Assembly (NCBI RefSeq): GCF_003966895.1
Contig: NZ_AP018449.1
Location: forward strand, 2,032,501 to 2,096,500
Direction: 5' to 3'
Length of the DNA: 64,000 nt
Source: Methylomusa anaerophila
GTDB lineage: Bacteria > Bacillota > Negativicutes > Sporomusales > Sporomusaceae
The translations under genes and the position numbers were made by a program. Under the pieces are notes generated by a model. It had not been told where the DNA came from. It made no database searches and saw only the letters and a program-made list of their open reading frames with translations. Shown here piece by piece: positions 53,309-62,477 of the stretch (position 1 is the first letter of the stretch; each line of letters begins with the position of its first letter).

Positions 53309-55057
53309 CTACAGAACTTTGTACAAATAAATTTCCCAGGGAGACCACTCGTCGGTGATTTTGGTTAGGAACTCCAGATTGTTGGCGCGGTAGTTGATAA
53401 TTTCGGCGGCGGAGAAAATATATTCTCCGCCCAAAGCTTTAAGTGCGCGGGTATCAAGCTCCAGGTTTTTCAATTTTAATTGGTAGCCTTTTCTTACTTG
53501 CAGGTAGTTCAGTTCGGCGGGAAAGACATAACAGGTAATGCCCCAGTGGTCAAAGTAGTTTTGCCAGAAGGGGTTCTTGTTTAGTTCTTTGGCAATAACT
53601 TGCCGGAATTGGTGTTTATATTCCAGCGGATAGATGTTAAGGCGACCGTCAAGAGTGTAAAAACCGTGATACTGGGGGATGGCCGGGTAGAGGCCGATAC
53701 TTACTATCCGGTATTCTTGTTTCGGACGGCCGATGTAGGCATCAACTTGTTTAAACAGCTTGTCCGAAAAAAACTGTCCGTAAGTGATATTTTCATACAG
53801 CCAGGCATTGGCCATTACATTGGTCTCAATGCCTGCTTTTTCTTTAAGCCAGAGGTTGTATTCGATATTGTTGCCAAACAGGTAAGCCATCTGTAGGGCC
53901 AAAAGAAGGGTAAGCAGCGGTTTCCCTGCATAGCGGAGCTTCACAATGATTGCCAGGGCTACGGCGAGAACAACATTCCACAGCAATGGATGAAACCAGT
54001 GAAAGCGCTGGATCTGAAAAGCGTTTAATATATTGATTTTGGCAGTGAAGGCCATAAATATTTGCCAATAGCGAAATCCGTAGAACACAGAGATTGCCAA
54101 AATGATAATCAATAGGGCAGCCAAGCGGGCGGACAGTTTATCGCGGCGAATTATTCCCGCCGTTAGGCCAAGCGGCACGGCTGCTGCCAGGATGAACTGG
54201 TGAAGACTGACTGCATGATATTGGCCGTTGATAAAATTATCGGCGATTAGATCGCGGACTCCGGCCAAATCCTTGCTTTGTCCCAGGAGAATACGGTCAA
54301 TTTCCACCCTGCTGGATAAAAATCCCGGCGCGATAAAAGTATTGTAGATAAGCCCTATTTCGGTAACGGTATAGCATGCCGCCAGCAGGACAATAGCGAT
54401 TAAAAAATTTATTTTCAGCTGCCGGGTTTTCCCGTAATCGATCACGGCGATGAGTGTCAAAGCGGCAAGGATAAAAACTCCGGTCAGGGGCAGGGATGAA
54501 TAAAGAGCATAAATTAGGATGATAAGAGAATTAAACACCATTTTCCTGTTATAATAGGCATTATAAAATGCGTAGGCCAGAAGCGGCTGCCCGGCGATGG
54601 ACCAGCCATATACGGAGTAGAATGGAAGAATGGCAAAACATAATGCCGTTCCCCACACAATAGAACTTTTCCAAGGAGTGTCTGCGGGTACGATATAATT
54701 TTTTAGCAGCAGGTACATGCCCGCCAAAGCTGCTGTGTGGACGAGAATCAGGTTCAGCAAATAGGCGTGAAACGGATGAAACAGCATATACAGCCAGGTG
54801 ATGACATTCAGCCCGCTGGGAAGGCAGCTGCGGGGAACACCATTCATTATCTGATCTATTGTGCCGTTGAGGGAAAATGCCTTGCCGCTGTGGGCCAGAG
54901 TGGTCCAACCGGTGAGCCAGTCCAAGTTGTCATTTATTGGAAAATGAGCATTTTGTCTTAATAGGAGAAACGGCAGGAGATATAAAATAAATAGCGAAGA
55001 TGTAAGTAAGAAGGGAAAATTGATGCGCCATCTATGCAGCTTTTCAACAATTGGCAT
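53309..55057 (-). CDS. Polytopic membrane protein, DUF6044/YkoS-like
   Basis: 582 residues with about twelve membrane helices in the first 400 and a soluble C-terminal domain of ~160. The external loop after helix 1 has HFPINDNLDWLTGWTTLAHSG, an Asp-containing loop typical of GT-C-fold glycosyltransferases, and the layout matches the DUF6044/YkoS group. It may transfer a sugar from a lipid donor outside the membrane. I chose the second ATG, nine bases after GAGG. The family name is from layout and memory of the group, not a motif search. Confidence 0.65.
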   Translation of the reverse strand: MPIVEKLHRWRINFPFLLTSSLFILYLLPFLLLRQNAHFPINDNLDWLTGWTTLAHSGKAFSLNGTIDQIMNGVPRSCLPSGLNVITWLYMLFHPFHAYLLNLILVHTAALAGMYLLLKNYIVPADTPWKSSIVWGTALCFAILPFYSVYGWSIAGQPLLAYAFYNAYYNRKMVFNSLIILIYALYSSLPLTGVFILAALTLIAVIDYGKTRQLKINFLIAIVLLAACYTVTEIGLIYNTFIAPGFLSSRVEIDRILLGQSKDLAGVRDLIADNFINGQYHAVSLHQFILAAAVPLGLTAGIIRRDKLSARLAALLIIILAISVFYGFRYWQIFMAFTAKINILNAFQIQRFHWFHPLLWNVVLAVALAIIVKLRYAGKPLLTLLLALQMAYLFGNNIEYNLWLKEKAGIETNVMANAWLYENITYGQFFSDKLFKQVDAYIGRPKQEYRIVSIGLYPAIPQYHGFYTLDGRLNIYPLEYKHQFRQVIAKELNKNPFWQNYFDHWGITCYVFPAELNYLQVRKGYQLKLKNLELDTRALKALGGEYIFSAAEIINYRANNLEFLTKITDEWSPWEIYLYKVL

Positions 55058-55237
55058 AATAAACATCCTCTTTTGGATTAATCCGGTACTAAGCCAATAG
55101 CCTTATTATAACACAATTGTTTGCCGGAACATGGTAATAAATTTAAGAAAATTTTTTATTTCTTTCCATCTTTTAGGAGGATATTTGCGATTTATTACGA
55201 ATATGATTATATCAGGAAAAATTTTGGAGAAAGCAAG

Positions 55238-55648
55238 GTGCTAACGCGTATGGTTAGAGCCAAACCCACAATACTTGTGATTGACGACCAGCCCGGAATC
55301 CGGCGTTTGCTGACGGAAGTCCTCCAGGACGAAGGATACAATGTAGTTACTGCGGCCAACGGTTATGAAGGAGTTCAGTTAGCACGGGACATTAAGCCTG
55401 CTGTCATTTTGATGGATATGAAGATGCCCGGAATGGACGGGATTGAAGCTCTCCGGGAAATAAAACGGCAGGGTCAAGGCGAAAAAGTCATTATGATGAC
55501 GGCTTACGGTGAATTGGATATGGTGAATGAGGCACGGGAGGCGGGGATGAGAGATTATATAACAAAGCCTTTTGACATCATGCAGTTATGTGAGAAGATT
55601 GGCCAGATTGTGAACAGTCCTGATTCCCGGCAATTAATGATTGGTTAA
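55238..55648 (+). CDS. spo0F: Single-domain response regulator, Spo0F-type
   Basis: 136 residues and one receiver domain: TILVIDDQPGIRRLL with the acidic pair, phospho-acceptor in AVILMDMKMPGMDG, Thr in IMMTAYG and Lys in DYITKPFD. It has no output domain. In Bacillus such a protein relays phosphate from kinases to Spo0B/Spo0A, and it lies before fba/tal as here before tal. The GTG start has GGAGA seven bases upstream; the ATG four codons later is possible. The kinase at 45143-46582 is one candidate donor. Confidence 0.85.
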   Translation: MLTRMVRAKPTILVIDDQPGIRRLLTEVLQDEGYNVVTAANGYEGVQLARDIKPAVILMDMKMPGMDGIEALREIKRQGQGEKVIMMTAYGELDMVNEAREAGMRDYITKPFDIMQLCEKIGQIVNSPDSRQLMIG

Positions 55649-55762
55649 GAGAAATAACCCGCCAAGACAGTTCGACGGCGGGTTCTATTTTTCAATATAA
55701 CATTCCGGCAGGAGTTTTTTGTAAGTTGACGAAGTATATAAAACTAGAGGGAGGGATTGAAC

Positions 55763-56413
55763 TTGATTATCGACTCGGTTGCCACTTTGGCGCTTTTTTG
55801 TTTACGCTGTGGAAATATTCAATTGCATTACATCTCCCGATTTTCCTCGCAAGGCGCCGGGCATCGCTTGATTTGTAGTTGTGGTCAGGTTCAAGCAACT
55901 GTGGCCAGCGCCGGCCGTCGCCAATATATCCTAGATATTCCCTGTGGAATTTGCGAAACCAGTCACCTGATCTGCTTTGATAGTAAACTTTTTTGGCAAT
56001 CAAAAGTGAGCAAAATATATTGCCATAAGGCTAATCTGGAACTGGGATTTGTCGGAAGCCGTGAGGTCATTGAAAGCACACTGGCAACTCATAGCCAGGC
56101 TGCTGCCAAACTGGTACACGATGTGGATGACCTTTTTGACGGCTGTGACTGTAATAGTGTGAAAAACTCCCAGATAATGCTGCAAGTACTGAATAAAATA
56201 CATGATATTGCGGAACAGGGCGGGGTATGCTGCTGCTGCGGCAGTACCAACATAACTGCCACTCTTTTAGTTGACGCGATTGAGCTCAACTGCAATCATT
56301 GTGATGGCCGCCTGATCATTCCCGCCCGGAATGACAATGATTTAAGCCAGGCGGAAGCTTTGTTTTCCATTGAGCTTGTTCCGCAAAGAGCCCAGTTGCG
56401 GCGACAAGAATAA
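55763..56413 (+). CDS. Cysteine-rich hypothetical protein
   Basis: 216 residues from a TTG with GGAGGG seven bases upstream. The N-terminal half has CLRCG, CSCG and CGICE; the C-terminal half has CCCCGS and CNHCDG, so two zinc-ribbon-like sites are likely, separated by a helical segment. No family recognised. Its position between a Spo0F-like gene and tal is where many Firmicutes carry fba. Confidence 0.75.
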   Translation: MIIDSVATLALFCLRCGNIQLHYISRFSSQGAGHRLICSCGQVQATVASAGRRQYILDIPCGICETSHLICFDSKLFWQSKVSKIYCHKANLELGFVGSREVIESTLATHSQAAAKLVHDVDDLFDGCDCNSVKNSQIMLQVLNKIHDIAEQGGVCCCCGSTNITATLLVDAIELNCNHCDGRLIIPARNDNDLSQAEALFSIELVPQRAQLRRQE

Positions 56414-56440
56414 CCGGAACAGTAACTGGAGGGAAAATTA

Positions 56441-57085
56441 ATGAAATTCTTTTTAGATACCGCCAATGTAGCTGAGATTAGGGAAATGGTTTCGCTGGGG
56501 GTGGTTGACGGCGTTACCACCAATCCGTCACTTATTGCCAAAGAAAAAAAAGACATCAAGGCTGTTATTAAAGAAATAGCCGGTATTGTTAAGGGACCGA
56601 TAAGTGCCGAGGTTATAAGTACGACATTTGCCGAAATGTTGCCGGAGGCGCGGGAACTGGCTAAAATCGCCGGTAACGTGGTCATTAAAGTCCCCATAAC
56701 GGCTGATGGTTTAAAAACGGCCAGCGCTTTAAAGGCCGAAGGGATAAAAACCAATGTAACTCTTATCTTCTCTTCGAATCAGGCTTTACTGGCCGCCAGG
56801 GCAGGCGCCGCGTATGTGAGTCCTTTTGTCGGGCGCCTGGATGATATAAACCAGGACGGAATTCAATTAATACAAGAAATCGCCGATATATTTGCCATAC
56901 AGGGAATAGAAACAGAAATCATTGCGGCCAGTATCCGGCATACTCTTCATGTAACGCAGTCGGCTCTTGTCGGGGCCCATATCGCTACTGTACCGGCCAA
57001 AGTTCTTACGGCTATGCTTAATCATCCTTTGACAGACGCGGGAATCAAGCGTTTTCTGGATGACTGGAAGAATGCGAATTCATAA
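56441..57085 (+). CDS. tal: Transaldolase/fructose-6-phosphate aldolase-like
   Basis: 214 residues, the short TalC/Fsa subfamily. It opens [16 protein letters not shown], with GVTTNPSL, the Schiff-base Lys in NVVIKVPIT, and [15 protein letters not shown]. Members act in the non-oxidative pentose phosphate route or as fructose-6-phosphate aldolase; Firmicute members are mostly transaldolases. GGAGGG lies seven bases before the ATG. glpX follows 290 bases downstream, past a repeat element. Confidence 0.92.
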   Translation: MKFFLDTANVAEIREMVSLGVVDGVTTNPSLIAKEKKDIKAVIKEIAGIVKGPISAEVISTTFAEMLPEARELAKIAGNVVIKVPITADGLKTASALKAEGIKTNVTLIFSSNQALLAARAGAAYVSPFVGRLDDINQDGIQLIQEIADIFAIQGIETEIIAASIRHTLHVTQSALVGAHIATVPAKVLTAMLNHPLTDAGIKRFLDDWKNANS

Positions 57086-57109
57086 CATGCTTGTAGCATT
57101 CAAGTCAGC

Positions 57110-57318
57110 AAATGCCTCGAACTGCTTAGAAATTGCCAGATGCTAGGCACGACGAGGACCGGAACGGAGGCGTACTAAGTGGTACGTTGGAGTGAGGACC
57201 GCAGGAGTACGATTCTGATTTCGTTAGTAATATCAACGCAAGTTAACTTGTCGCAGATGACAGCAACGCAGATGGTGCGGCGACGCAGTATGGCGGTTTA
57301 TAAGCAGTTCCTCACTTA
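57110..57318. repeat. GAACTGCTTAGAA-ended element, copy 2 (~210 bp)
   Basis: Same inverted ends as the element at 38324-38575. The interior blocks are present but rearranged, and CGACGCAG-type units occur three times. Confidence 0.75.
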
Positions 57319-57377
57319 AGGTGAAAATTGTAGCTTCTTTGCTGGTATATCTATATCCTGGAAGGGGATGTTGCGTA

Positions 57378-58343
57378 ATGGAACGCGAGTTAGCGCTGGA
57401 ATTTGTGCGGGTGACGGAAGCGGCGGCGGTTGCTTCCGCCCGGTGGATGGGGCTGGGAGATAAAATAGCCGCCGATCAGGCCGCCGTTGACGGCATGCGG
57501 TCTGCTTTTGACACAGTCAGCATCAGCGGTCTGGTGGTAATCGGCGAAGGGGAGATGGACGAGGCTCCCATGCTGTTTATCGGTGAGAAGGTTGGTCATG
57601 GCGGCAGGGAAGTGGACATTGCTGTCGACCCGCTGGAGGGCACTAACCTGGTTGCCAAAGGCTTGCCCGGCGCCATTGCCGTGCTGGCTATCGCGCCGCG
57701 AGGGTGCCTGTTGCATGCGCCGGACATGTATATGGATAAAATTGCCGTTGGTCCCAAAGCGAAAGGAAAAATTGACATTAACGCCCCGGTTAAGGAAAAC
57801 CTGTACGCTGTAGCATCGGCGCTGGAACGCCAGATAGAGGACTTGACAGTCGTTATTCTTGACAGACCCCGTCATGCCGCCCTCGTCAAAGAAGTCCGTG
57901 AAACCGGGGCGAGGATTAAGTTGATTAGTGACGGTGACGTTTCCCCGGCTGTTAACGCCGCTATTGAAGGCACGGCTGTACACATGCTGCTGGGAATCGG
58001 CGGCGCACCGGAAGGAGTTCTTGCCGCCGCGGCAGTAAAATGCTTGGGTGGAGATATGCAAGCCAAACTGTGGCCGGAGAGCGACGCCGATCTGGAACGG
58101 GCCAGGGCGCTGGGTGTCAGGGATATCAACAAAGTGCTTACTCTTGATGATCTGGTCCGGGGGGACGAAGTCATTTTTGCCGCCACGGCCATAACCCAAG
58201 GCGATTTGCTGAATGGTGTCCGGTATTTCGGCGGCGGGGCGAGAACCCATTCCATTGTAATGCGCGGTACGACAGGCACGGTAAGGTTTGTGGACGCTAT
58301 ACACCGGTTTGACAAAAAACCGATGATTATTAAAAAGGCTTAA
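57378..58343 (+). CDS. glpX: Fructose-1,6-bisphosphatase class II
   Basis: 321 residues. GlpX landmarks: VVIGEGEMDEAPMLFIGE and VDIAVDPLEGTNLVAKG for the metal and phosphate sites, then ISDGDVSPAV and GIGGAPEGVLAAAAVKCLGGDMQ. It hydrolyses FBP to F6P in gluconeogenesis. The start ATG is preceded by AAGGGG ten bases away. A terminator follows. Confidence 0.93.
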   Translation: MERELALEFVRVTEAAAVASARWMGLGDKIAADQAAVDGMRSAFDTVSISGLVVIGEGEMDEAPMLFIGEKVGHGGREVDIAVDPLEGTNLVAKGLPGAIAVLAIAPRGCLLHAPDMYMDKIAVGPKAKGKIDINAPVKENLYAVASALERQIEDLTVVILDRPRHAALVKEVRETGARIKLISDGDVSPAVNAAIEGTAVHMLLGIGGAPEGVLAAAAVKCLGGDMQAKLWPESDADLERARALGVRDINKVLTLDDLVRGDEVIFAATAITQGDLLNGVRYFGGGARTHSIVMRGTTGTVRFVDAIHRFDKKPMIIKKA

Positions 58344-58380
58344 ATAAAAATATAAATTTTATATCTTTATATAACCTTCG

Positions 58381-58410
58381 AAAGGCTCCTGCGATTTGGG
58401 AGCCTTTTTG
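58381..58410 (+). terminator. Terminator after glpX
   Basis: AAAGGCTCC/GGAGCCTTTTT stem with an eight-base loop. Confidence 0.85.
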
Positions 58411-58536
58411 CTTTTATTATTGCGGTTATTTCCGCGGGGCCGGTTTTATCATTGGAAAATTTATGCATACTCTGAGGGGCTGCCGCTTATGATATTAATA
58501 ACAGAATTAATCTGCGAGACAAGCGAGGTGATATTT

Positions 58537-59448
58537 TTGAAACTGCCGAAGCTAAATGCCAAACAGTGGGCGTGTGTTGGCGGCGTAGTGCTAATGGCCG
58601 GAGCGGGGGCTTGGGGAATCGCACCTCTCCGGCAAAACTGGCTGGAATCGGGAACGGTAAAACAGCTGGAACCGGAAAGCAAGGCGGCGCCGCCCGTACC
58701 TGTCCCAGAGCCGGCAACTGCTCAGCCGGCAGGGTCTCAGGCTACAACTACGACCAAACATGTAGTGGCGGAAGGAGAAACGCTATCGGCCATAGCTGCC
58801 AGGTATAATATTGATCTTGACACATTGTTATCCGCCAACCCGGGTGTGAATGAGCTCATTCATGCCGGCGACGAATTGGTGATTTTGCCGCAAAAGGGAA
58901 TCGTGTATGAGGTTGATTCCGGCGACTCGCTATGGTGGATAGCCAATACTTATGGCGTAGATGTGGAAACAATCATTAAAGCTAACAATAAAAAGGACGA
59001 CTTAATTAATATAGGAGAAAAATTATTTATTCCCGGCGCGCGCTATGCGCGGGCGGCCACTACCGCTTCCCGGGCCGGTGTCAGCCGGTTTGTATGGCCG
59101 ACAAACGGTGAGCTTTCATCCCCTTTTGGTTGGCGATGGGGCCGCCTGCATGAAGGCGTCGACATTGCCAATGATGTAGGTACGCACGTTATGGCGGCCA
59201 GGTCCGGCCGGGTAGTATGGACCGGCTGGCGTGGCGGCTATGGCTATACCGTGATGATAGACCATGGGAGCGGGTTTATGACATTATACGGTCACCTTGA
59301 TGATTTTTTTGTCCAGCGGGGGCAGTTTGTTCGTACCGGCCAGCGTATCGCTTCCATGGGAAATACAGGCAATTCAACAGGACCCCACCTTCATTTTGAA
59401 GTAATTCAAGACGGGCAGGCAATTGATCCGATGGCGGTCTTGCCTTAA
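58537..59448 (+). CDS. LysM-M23 peptidoglycan endopeptidase
   Basis: 303 residues from a TTG preceded by GAGGTGAT; the longer frame runs back through the glpX terminator. One N-terminal helix anchors or exports it. Two LysM domains follow (KHVVAEGETLSAIAARYNI and YEVDSGDSLWWIANTYGV). The M23 metallopeptidase domain has its zinc ligands in HEGVDIAND and GPHLHFEV and a helper His in LYGHLDD. It should bind and cleave peptidoglycan outside the membrane. Confidence 0.92.
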   Translation: MKLPKLNAKQWACVGGVVLMAGAGAWGIAPLRQNWLESGTVKQLEPESKAAPPVPVPEPATAQPAGSQATTTTKHVVAEGETLSAIAARYNIDLDTLLSANPGVNELIHAGDELVILPQKGIVYEVDSGDSLWWIANTYGVDVETIIKANNKKDDLINIGEKLFIPGARYARAATTASRAGVSRFVWPTNGELSSPFGWRWGRLHEGVDIANDVGTHVMAARSGRVVWTGWRGGYGYTVMIDHGSGFMTLYGHLDDFFVQRGQFVRTGQRIASMGNTGNSTGPHLHFEVIQDGQAIDPMAVLP

Positions 59449-59460
59449 CAACGCTGAATA

Positions 59461-59498
59461 GCAAAAGAAGACTTGGCTTGCGCTAAGTCTTCTTTTGC
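59461..59498. terminator. Bidirectional terminator
   Basis: GCAAAAGAAGACTTgGC and GCtAAGTCTTCTTTTGC form a long stem between the convergent peptidase and nucleotidase genes; A and T tracts lie in both arms. Confidence 0.8.
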
Positions 59499-59518
59499 TT
59501 ATATATGCAAGTGTTATA

Positions 59519-61297
59519 TTAATTCTTGCGTTGAGTGCCTGTGTCAATTGACCAGTTGTTGTCGACAACCGGATTTATTGTTCCTTTTTCCTTCACATAG
59601 CGAATGAGTAGTTCGCGTACTTGCCCTTCATCGCCAAACGCTTTCTGAGAATCGAAGGTGACTTCCGGCATATGGCCTTTGTCAAAACCCATAGCAGCCA
59701 TATAGCCGCCGCCTCCGTTGAACCGGTAGTCATTGAGGGCGAGGGAAAATACGTCATTCTCTTTTACCGGCGTGTCTTTGTAAGTAAGATTTTTGATTCT
59801 GCTGCCGATTGGCTGAGAGATGTCAATAGTATACTTAACCCCTTGAATCATGTCATAGTTGTAATCGGATATAGAGCCGTCCTGACCATTGGTGCCAACG
59901 GCAATATCGCCTGGTTTAAATTGCTTGTAATATCTGGCGGCATGTTCAAGATATTGTTTGAGTTGGGCACCGTTAATTTTGACGGCGTATAAAAAGTTTT
60001 CATAAAGGTACAAAGAGGAAATGTCCTGTAATTTAACAGGGCCAGCCTTGATTACGGCCTTGGGGTTAAACATGGCGGCAGCCGAAAGGTCGGCTTTGGT
60101 ATAGTAACGCTGTACATCATTGACCAGATCAATCATAGCCGTATCTTGCACAGTCGCCTTATCAGAGTTAAAAGTCTCGGCAGCTTTGCCGATGGTGGAG
60201 TTAAGATACTGGAGTGTGGCATCATGGTACGGCCAGGCTATATTACTTAATTCCCTATCAGGAGCAACGCCAACAGTTGGTATGTTGCTTGTGGTTGCAT
60301 TGGTAAACCAATACCGGTTGCCAAATTTAGTAAAAGTGAGATCGGCTTTGGCCAGATAGTTACCCCATCTGCCCGGAGAGACTATGGCTACGCCGTTAAT
60401 GGCACTATGGCCGTAGAGCACTTGCTTATTGGCGTCTTTTATCACCGTGTTGTTATCCAGGACCTGATGCTTGTGGCCGCTGACAATCAAGCTGATTTCA
60501 GGGCAAGCTTGGGCAATGGCGGCTACCTGGTTTTCGCCGGGGATGGACTCCTGGCCTTCAATCTCCACTCCGGAATGGCTGACGACTACGATGGCATCAA
60601 CTTTATCCTTGATTTTTTCCACGATAGCTTTTACTGTTTCTACTTGATCCCTGAACTCCAGTCCCGCATAGTTTTGTTCGTTTTCCCAATTGGGGATGGC
60701 TTTGGTGGTTACGCCGATAATGGCGATTTTAATTTTTACCTTCTTATTATCAACATTGGCTTCTACTTGTTTAATCGTGTAGGGCTTTACCGCCGGCCAT
60801 ATTTTTCCTGTTTTGATATCATAGGTATTGGCGGATAGTACGGGAAAATTAGCGCCGGCGATTGCCTTGGCCAGGTATTGAGTGCCGTAGTTAAACTCGT
60901 GATTGCCCAATGTTAGAGCATCGTAGCCCATGAAGTTATACATTTGAACCATAGGGTGAACTTTCCAGTTTGTTGATTTGGCGTAATATGTAGTTAACGG
61001 GGTGCCTTGCAGCATGTCGCCGGCGTCAACCAGGATGGTGTAAGGATTGGCTTGACGCTCTCTTTTTACCAGCGTGTAGATTTTGGCAAGCCCCACGTCA
61101 TCTGTTTTCGGTATCAGGTAATTCCAGTCAATGATATGACCGTGGATGTCCGATGTCGCCAGTACGGAGATTTTGAGCAAAGACTGCGGTGGCAGGTCGG
61201 GTTGCGTTGCTGCCCGGGATATGGTGAATGAGCCCAAAATAAATACCGTCATTATGGCTGCGGTAATAGTACGGAAAATCCGCATCGATTTGTACAA
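59519..61297 (-). CDS. Exported 5'-nucleotidase/2',3'-cyclic phosphodiesterase
   Basis: 592 residues from a TTG with GGAGGG seven bases upstream, then a signal peptide ending ISRA. The calcineurin-like domain has ATSDIHGHI, ILVDAGDMLQGTP, TLGNHEFNYG, VVVSHSG and SGHKH, so both metal sites are complete. The C-terminal 5'-nucleotidase domain carries the nucleotide-binding region (YDMIQGVKYTIDIS, ALNDYRFNGGGGY). It most resembles CpdB/YfkN-type enzymes that scavenge phosphate and nucleosides outside the cell. Confidence 0.9.
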   Translation of the reverse strand: MYKSMRIFRTITAAIMTVFILGSFTISRAATQPDLPPQSLLKISVLATSDIHGHIIDWNYLIPKTDDVGLAKIYTLVKRERQANPYTILVDAGDMLQGTPLTTYYAKSTNWKVHPMVQMYNFMGYDALTLGNHEFNYGTQYLAKAIAGANFPVLSANTYDIKTGKIWPAVKPYTIKQVEANVDNKKVKIKIAIIGVTTKAIPNWENEQNYAGLEFRDQVETVKAIVEKIKDKVDAIVVVSHSGVEIEGQESIPGENQVAAIAQACPEISLIVSGHKHQVLDNNTVIKDANKQVLYGHSAINGVAIVSPGRWGNYLAKADLTFTKFGNRYWFTNATTSNIPTVGVAPDRELSNIAWPYHDATLQYLNSTIGKAAETFNSDKATVQDTAMIDLVNDVQRYYTKADLSAAAMFNPKAVIKAGPVKLQDISSLYLYENFLYAVKINGAQLKQYLEHAARYYKQFKPGDIAVGTNGQDGSISDYNYDMIQGVKYTIDISQPIGSRIKNLTYKDTPVKENDVFSLALNDYRFNGGGGYMAAMGFDKGHMPEVTFDSQKAFGDEGQVRELLIRYVKEKGTINPVVDNNWSIDTGTQRKN

Positions 61298-61468
61298 AAC
61301 GAATCCCTCCCGAAGAGAAAAATTTAGCAATACTAACAAGATTGTTTATTCGCCAAGCTGGGCGTCATTCCTGTTAACAATTTGAACTTTAGTAAAAATT
61401 AAACCGGTTATGGCAAAGCATACTCTTGTGTATATTTGTGTATAAGTGGAAATAATGTTACTAATCTG

Positions 61469-61546
61469 GAATTCAGAAGTCAGAATTCTGAATTCTGAAT
61501 GTTTCTGAGATGACCGTTCTTTCATTCTGACTCCTGACTTCTGAAC
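61469..61546. repeat. GGAGTCAGAATTCTGA-type repeat, copy 4
   Basis: Left arm TTCAGAAGTCAGAATTCTGAATTCTGAAT and right arm ATTCTGACTCCTGACTTCTGAA with a GAGATGACCGTTCTTT centre, closely like copy 1. Confidence 0.75.
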
Positions 61547-61561
61547 AAAGAGGTATTGAAA

Positions 61562-61948
61562 ATGGCCTATGTCATTGGCTGCCTGATGGCCGCACTGAGC
61601 TTTCTCATCAACCGGGCCCTGCTTTTGTATATCGGCCCGGTGGTGGTAGTCGGTTTAAGCCCGATAATGGAGGAGACAGCGAAAACTCTTTTGGCATACT
61701 GGTTAAAAGCCGATATTTTAGTGACGCATATAACTTTTGGGATAATTGAAGCTGTATATGATTGGCATCATAGCAGGAAGAGCGGTTTAACAGCCGGTTT
61801 TATGAGCATATTAGGCCATAGTTTTTTTGGGGCCGTAACTACCGGCATTCTATTGCTGTCCGGTAACATATTTCTTGGGCTGGTGGCCGGCATGGCAGTT
61901 CATTTGGCTTGGAATGCGACGGTTATCCGGCTAATTTCCTCAAAATAG
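61562..61948 (+). CDS. PrsW-like small membrane protein
   Basis: 128 residues with four hydrophobic helices. PIMEETAKTLLAYWL (E-E-x-x-K), HITFGIIEAVYDW and a late GMAVHLAWNA give the conserved Glu and His pattern of PrsW/CPBP-type intramembrane proteases, in a shorter than usual form. The start has GAGG eight bases upstream. It lies where pth (spoVC) is found before fin in Bacillus. Confidence 0.72.
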   Translation: MAYVIGCLMAALSFLINRALLLYIGPVVVVGLSPIMEETAKTLLAYWLKADILVTHITFGIIEAVYDWHHSRKSGLTAGFMSILGHSFFGAVTTGILLLSGNIFLGLVAGMAVHLAWNATVIRLISSK

Positions 61949-61981
61949 TTATATTTAAGAAGGAGCGAAGGAGCGAATTCT

Positions 61982-62188
61982 ATGAAAATTTTCTATACAT
62001 GCGAATATTGCGGCGAACCGATTGATACAATAGAAGTGGATGAAGCCGACGAAGTCAAGTTTGGCTTTGATTGCTTGACTGACCGGGAGCGCCAAGATAT
62101 AATTAAAACTGACGCCAGCGGCAATGCCATGTATGTGCATTCACTCTGCGGCAAATGTATTACCGCTATTGGACTTACCGAGGAATAG
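61982..62188 (+). CDS. fin: Anti-sigma-F factor Fin family protein
   Basis: 68 residues, close to Bacillus Fin (YabK, 76). It has the family CxxC pairs (CEYCG and CGKC), the GFDCLTDRERQDII segment and the same position immediately before mfd. Fin binds sigma-F and helps hand control to sigma-G in the forespore. AGGAGCGAAGGAG precedes the ATG. Confidence 0.88.
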   Translation: MKIFYTCEYCGEPIDTIEVDEADEVKFGFDCLTDRERQDIIKTDASGNAMYVHSLCGKCITAIGLTEE

Positions 62189-62280
62189 CCTGTAATACCT
62201 GCCATTGGCGGCAAAAATTTTCTGCATCAATTCGATTAATTTCAGATTGAGCCAAATTAAGGTTGGAAAGACAATAAGTT

Positions 62281-62313
62281 AAGGGCTTTAGCGCCTAGGC
62301 TAAAGCCTTTTTT
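62281..62313 (+). terminator. Terminator after fin
   Basis: GGCTTTAGC/GCTAAAGCC stem followed by TTTTTT. A second, weaker hairpin (AAAGACCC/GGGTCTTT) lies at 62438-62456 just before mfd. Confidence 0.85.
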
Positions 62314-62477
62314 GCAAGTACGTCAGGCAGAATTTATAACTTTTCGGTTTGTTCGCCAATAGCTTGCGCCTCTTTGGGCAGTGCCGGAAACCGGAAAGTA
62401 ATTTATTTTCATGATTTTTATGATTTTCATGGTTGTTAAAGACCCTTTGGGTCTTTTCTTAAGTGGGAGAGAAAACG

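Noticed and set aside
57390..58304. 304-codon minus-strand frame opposite glpX
   Set aside because: glpX on the plus strand is unambiguous; the long antisense frame follows from its codon use.
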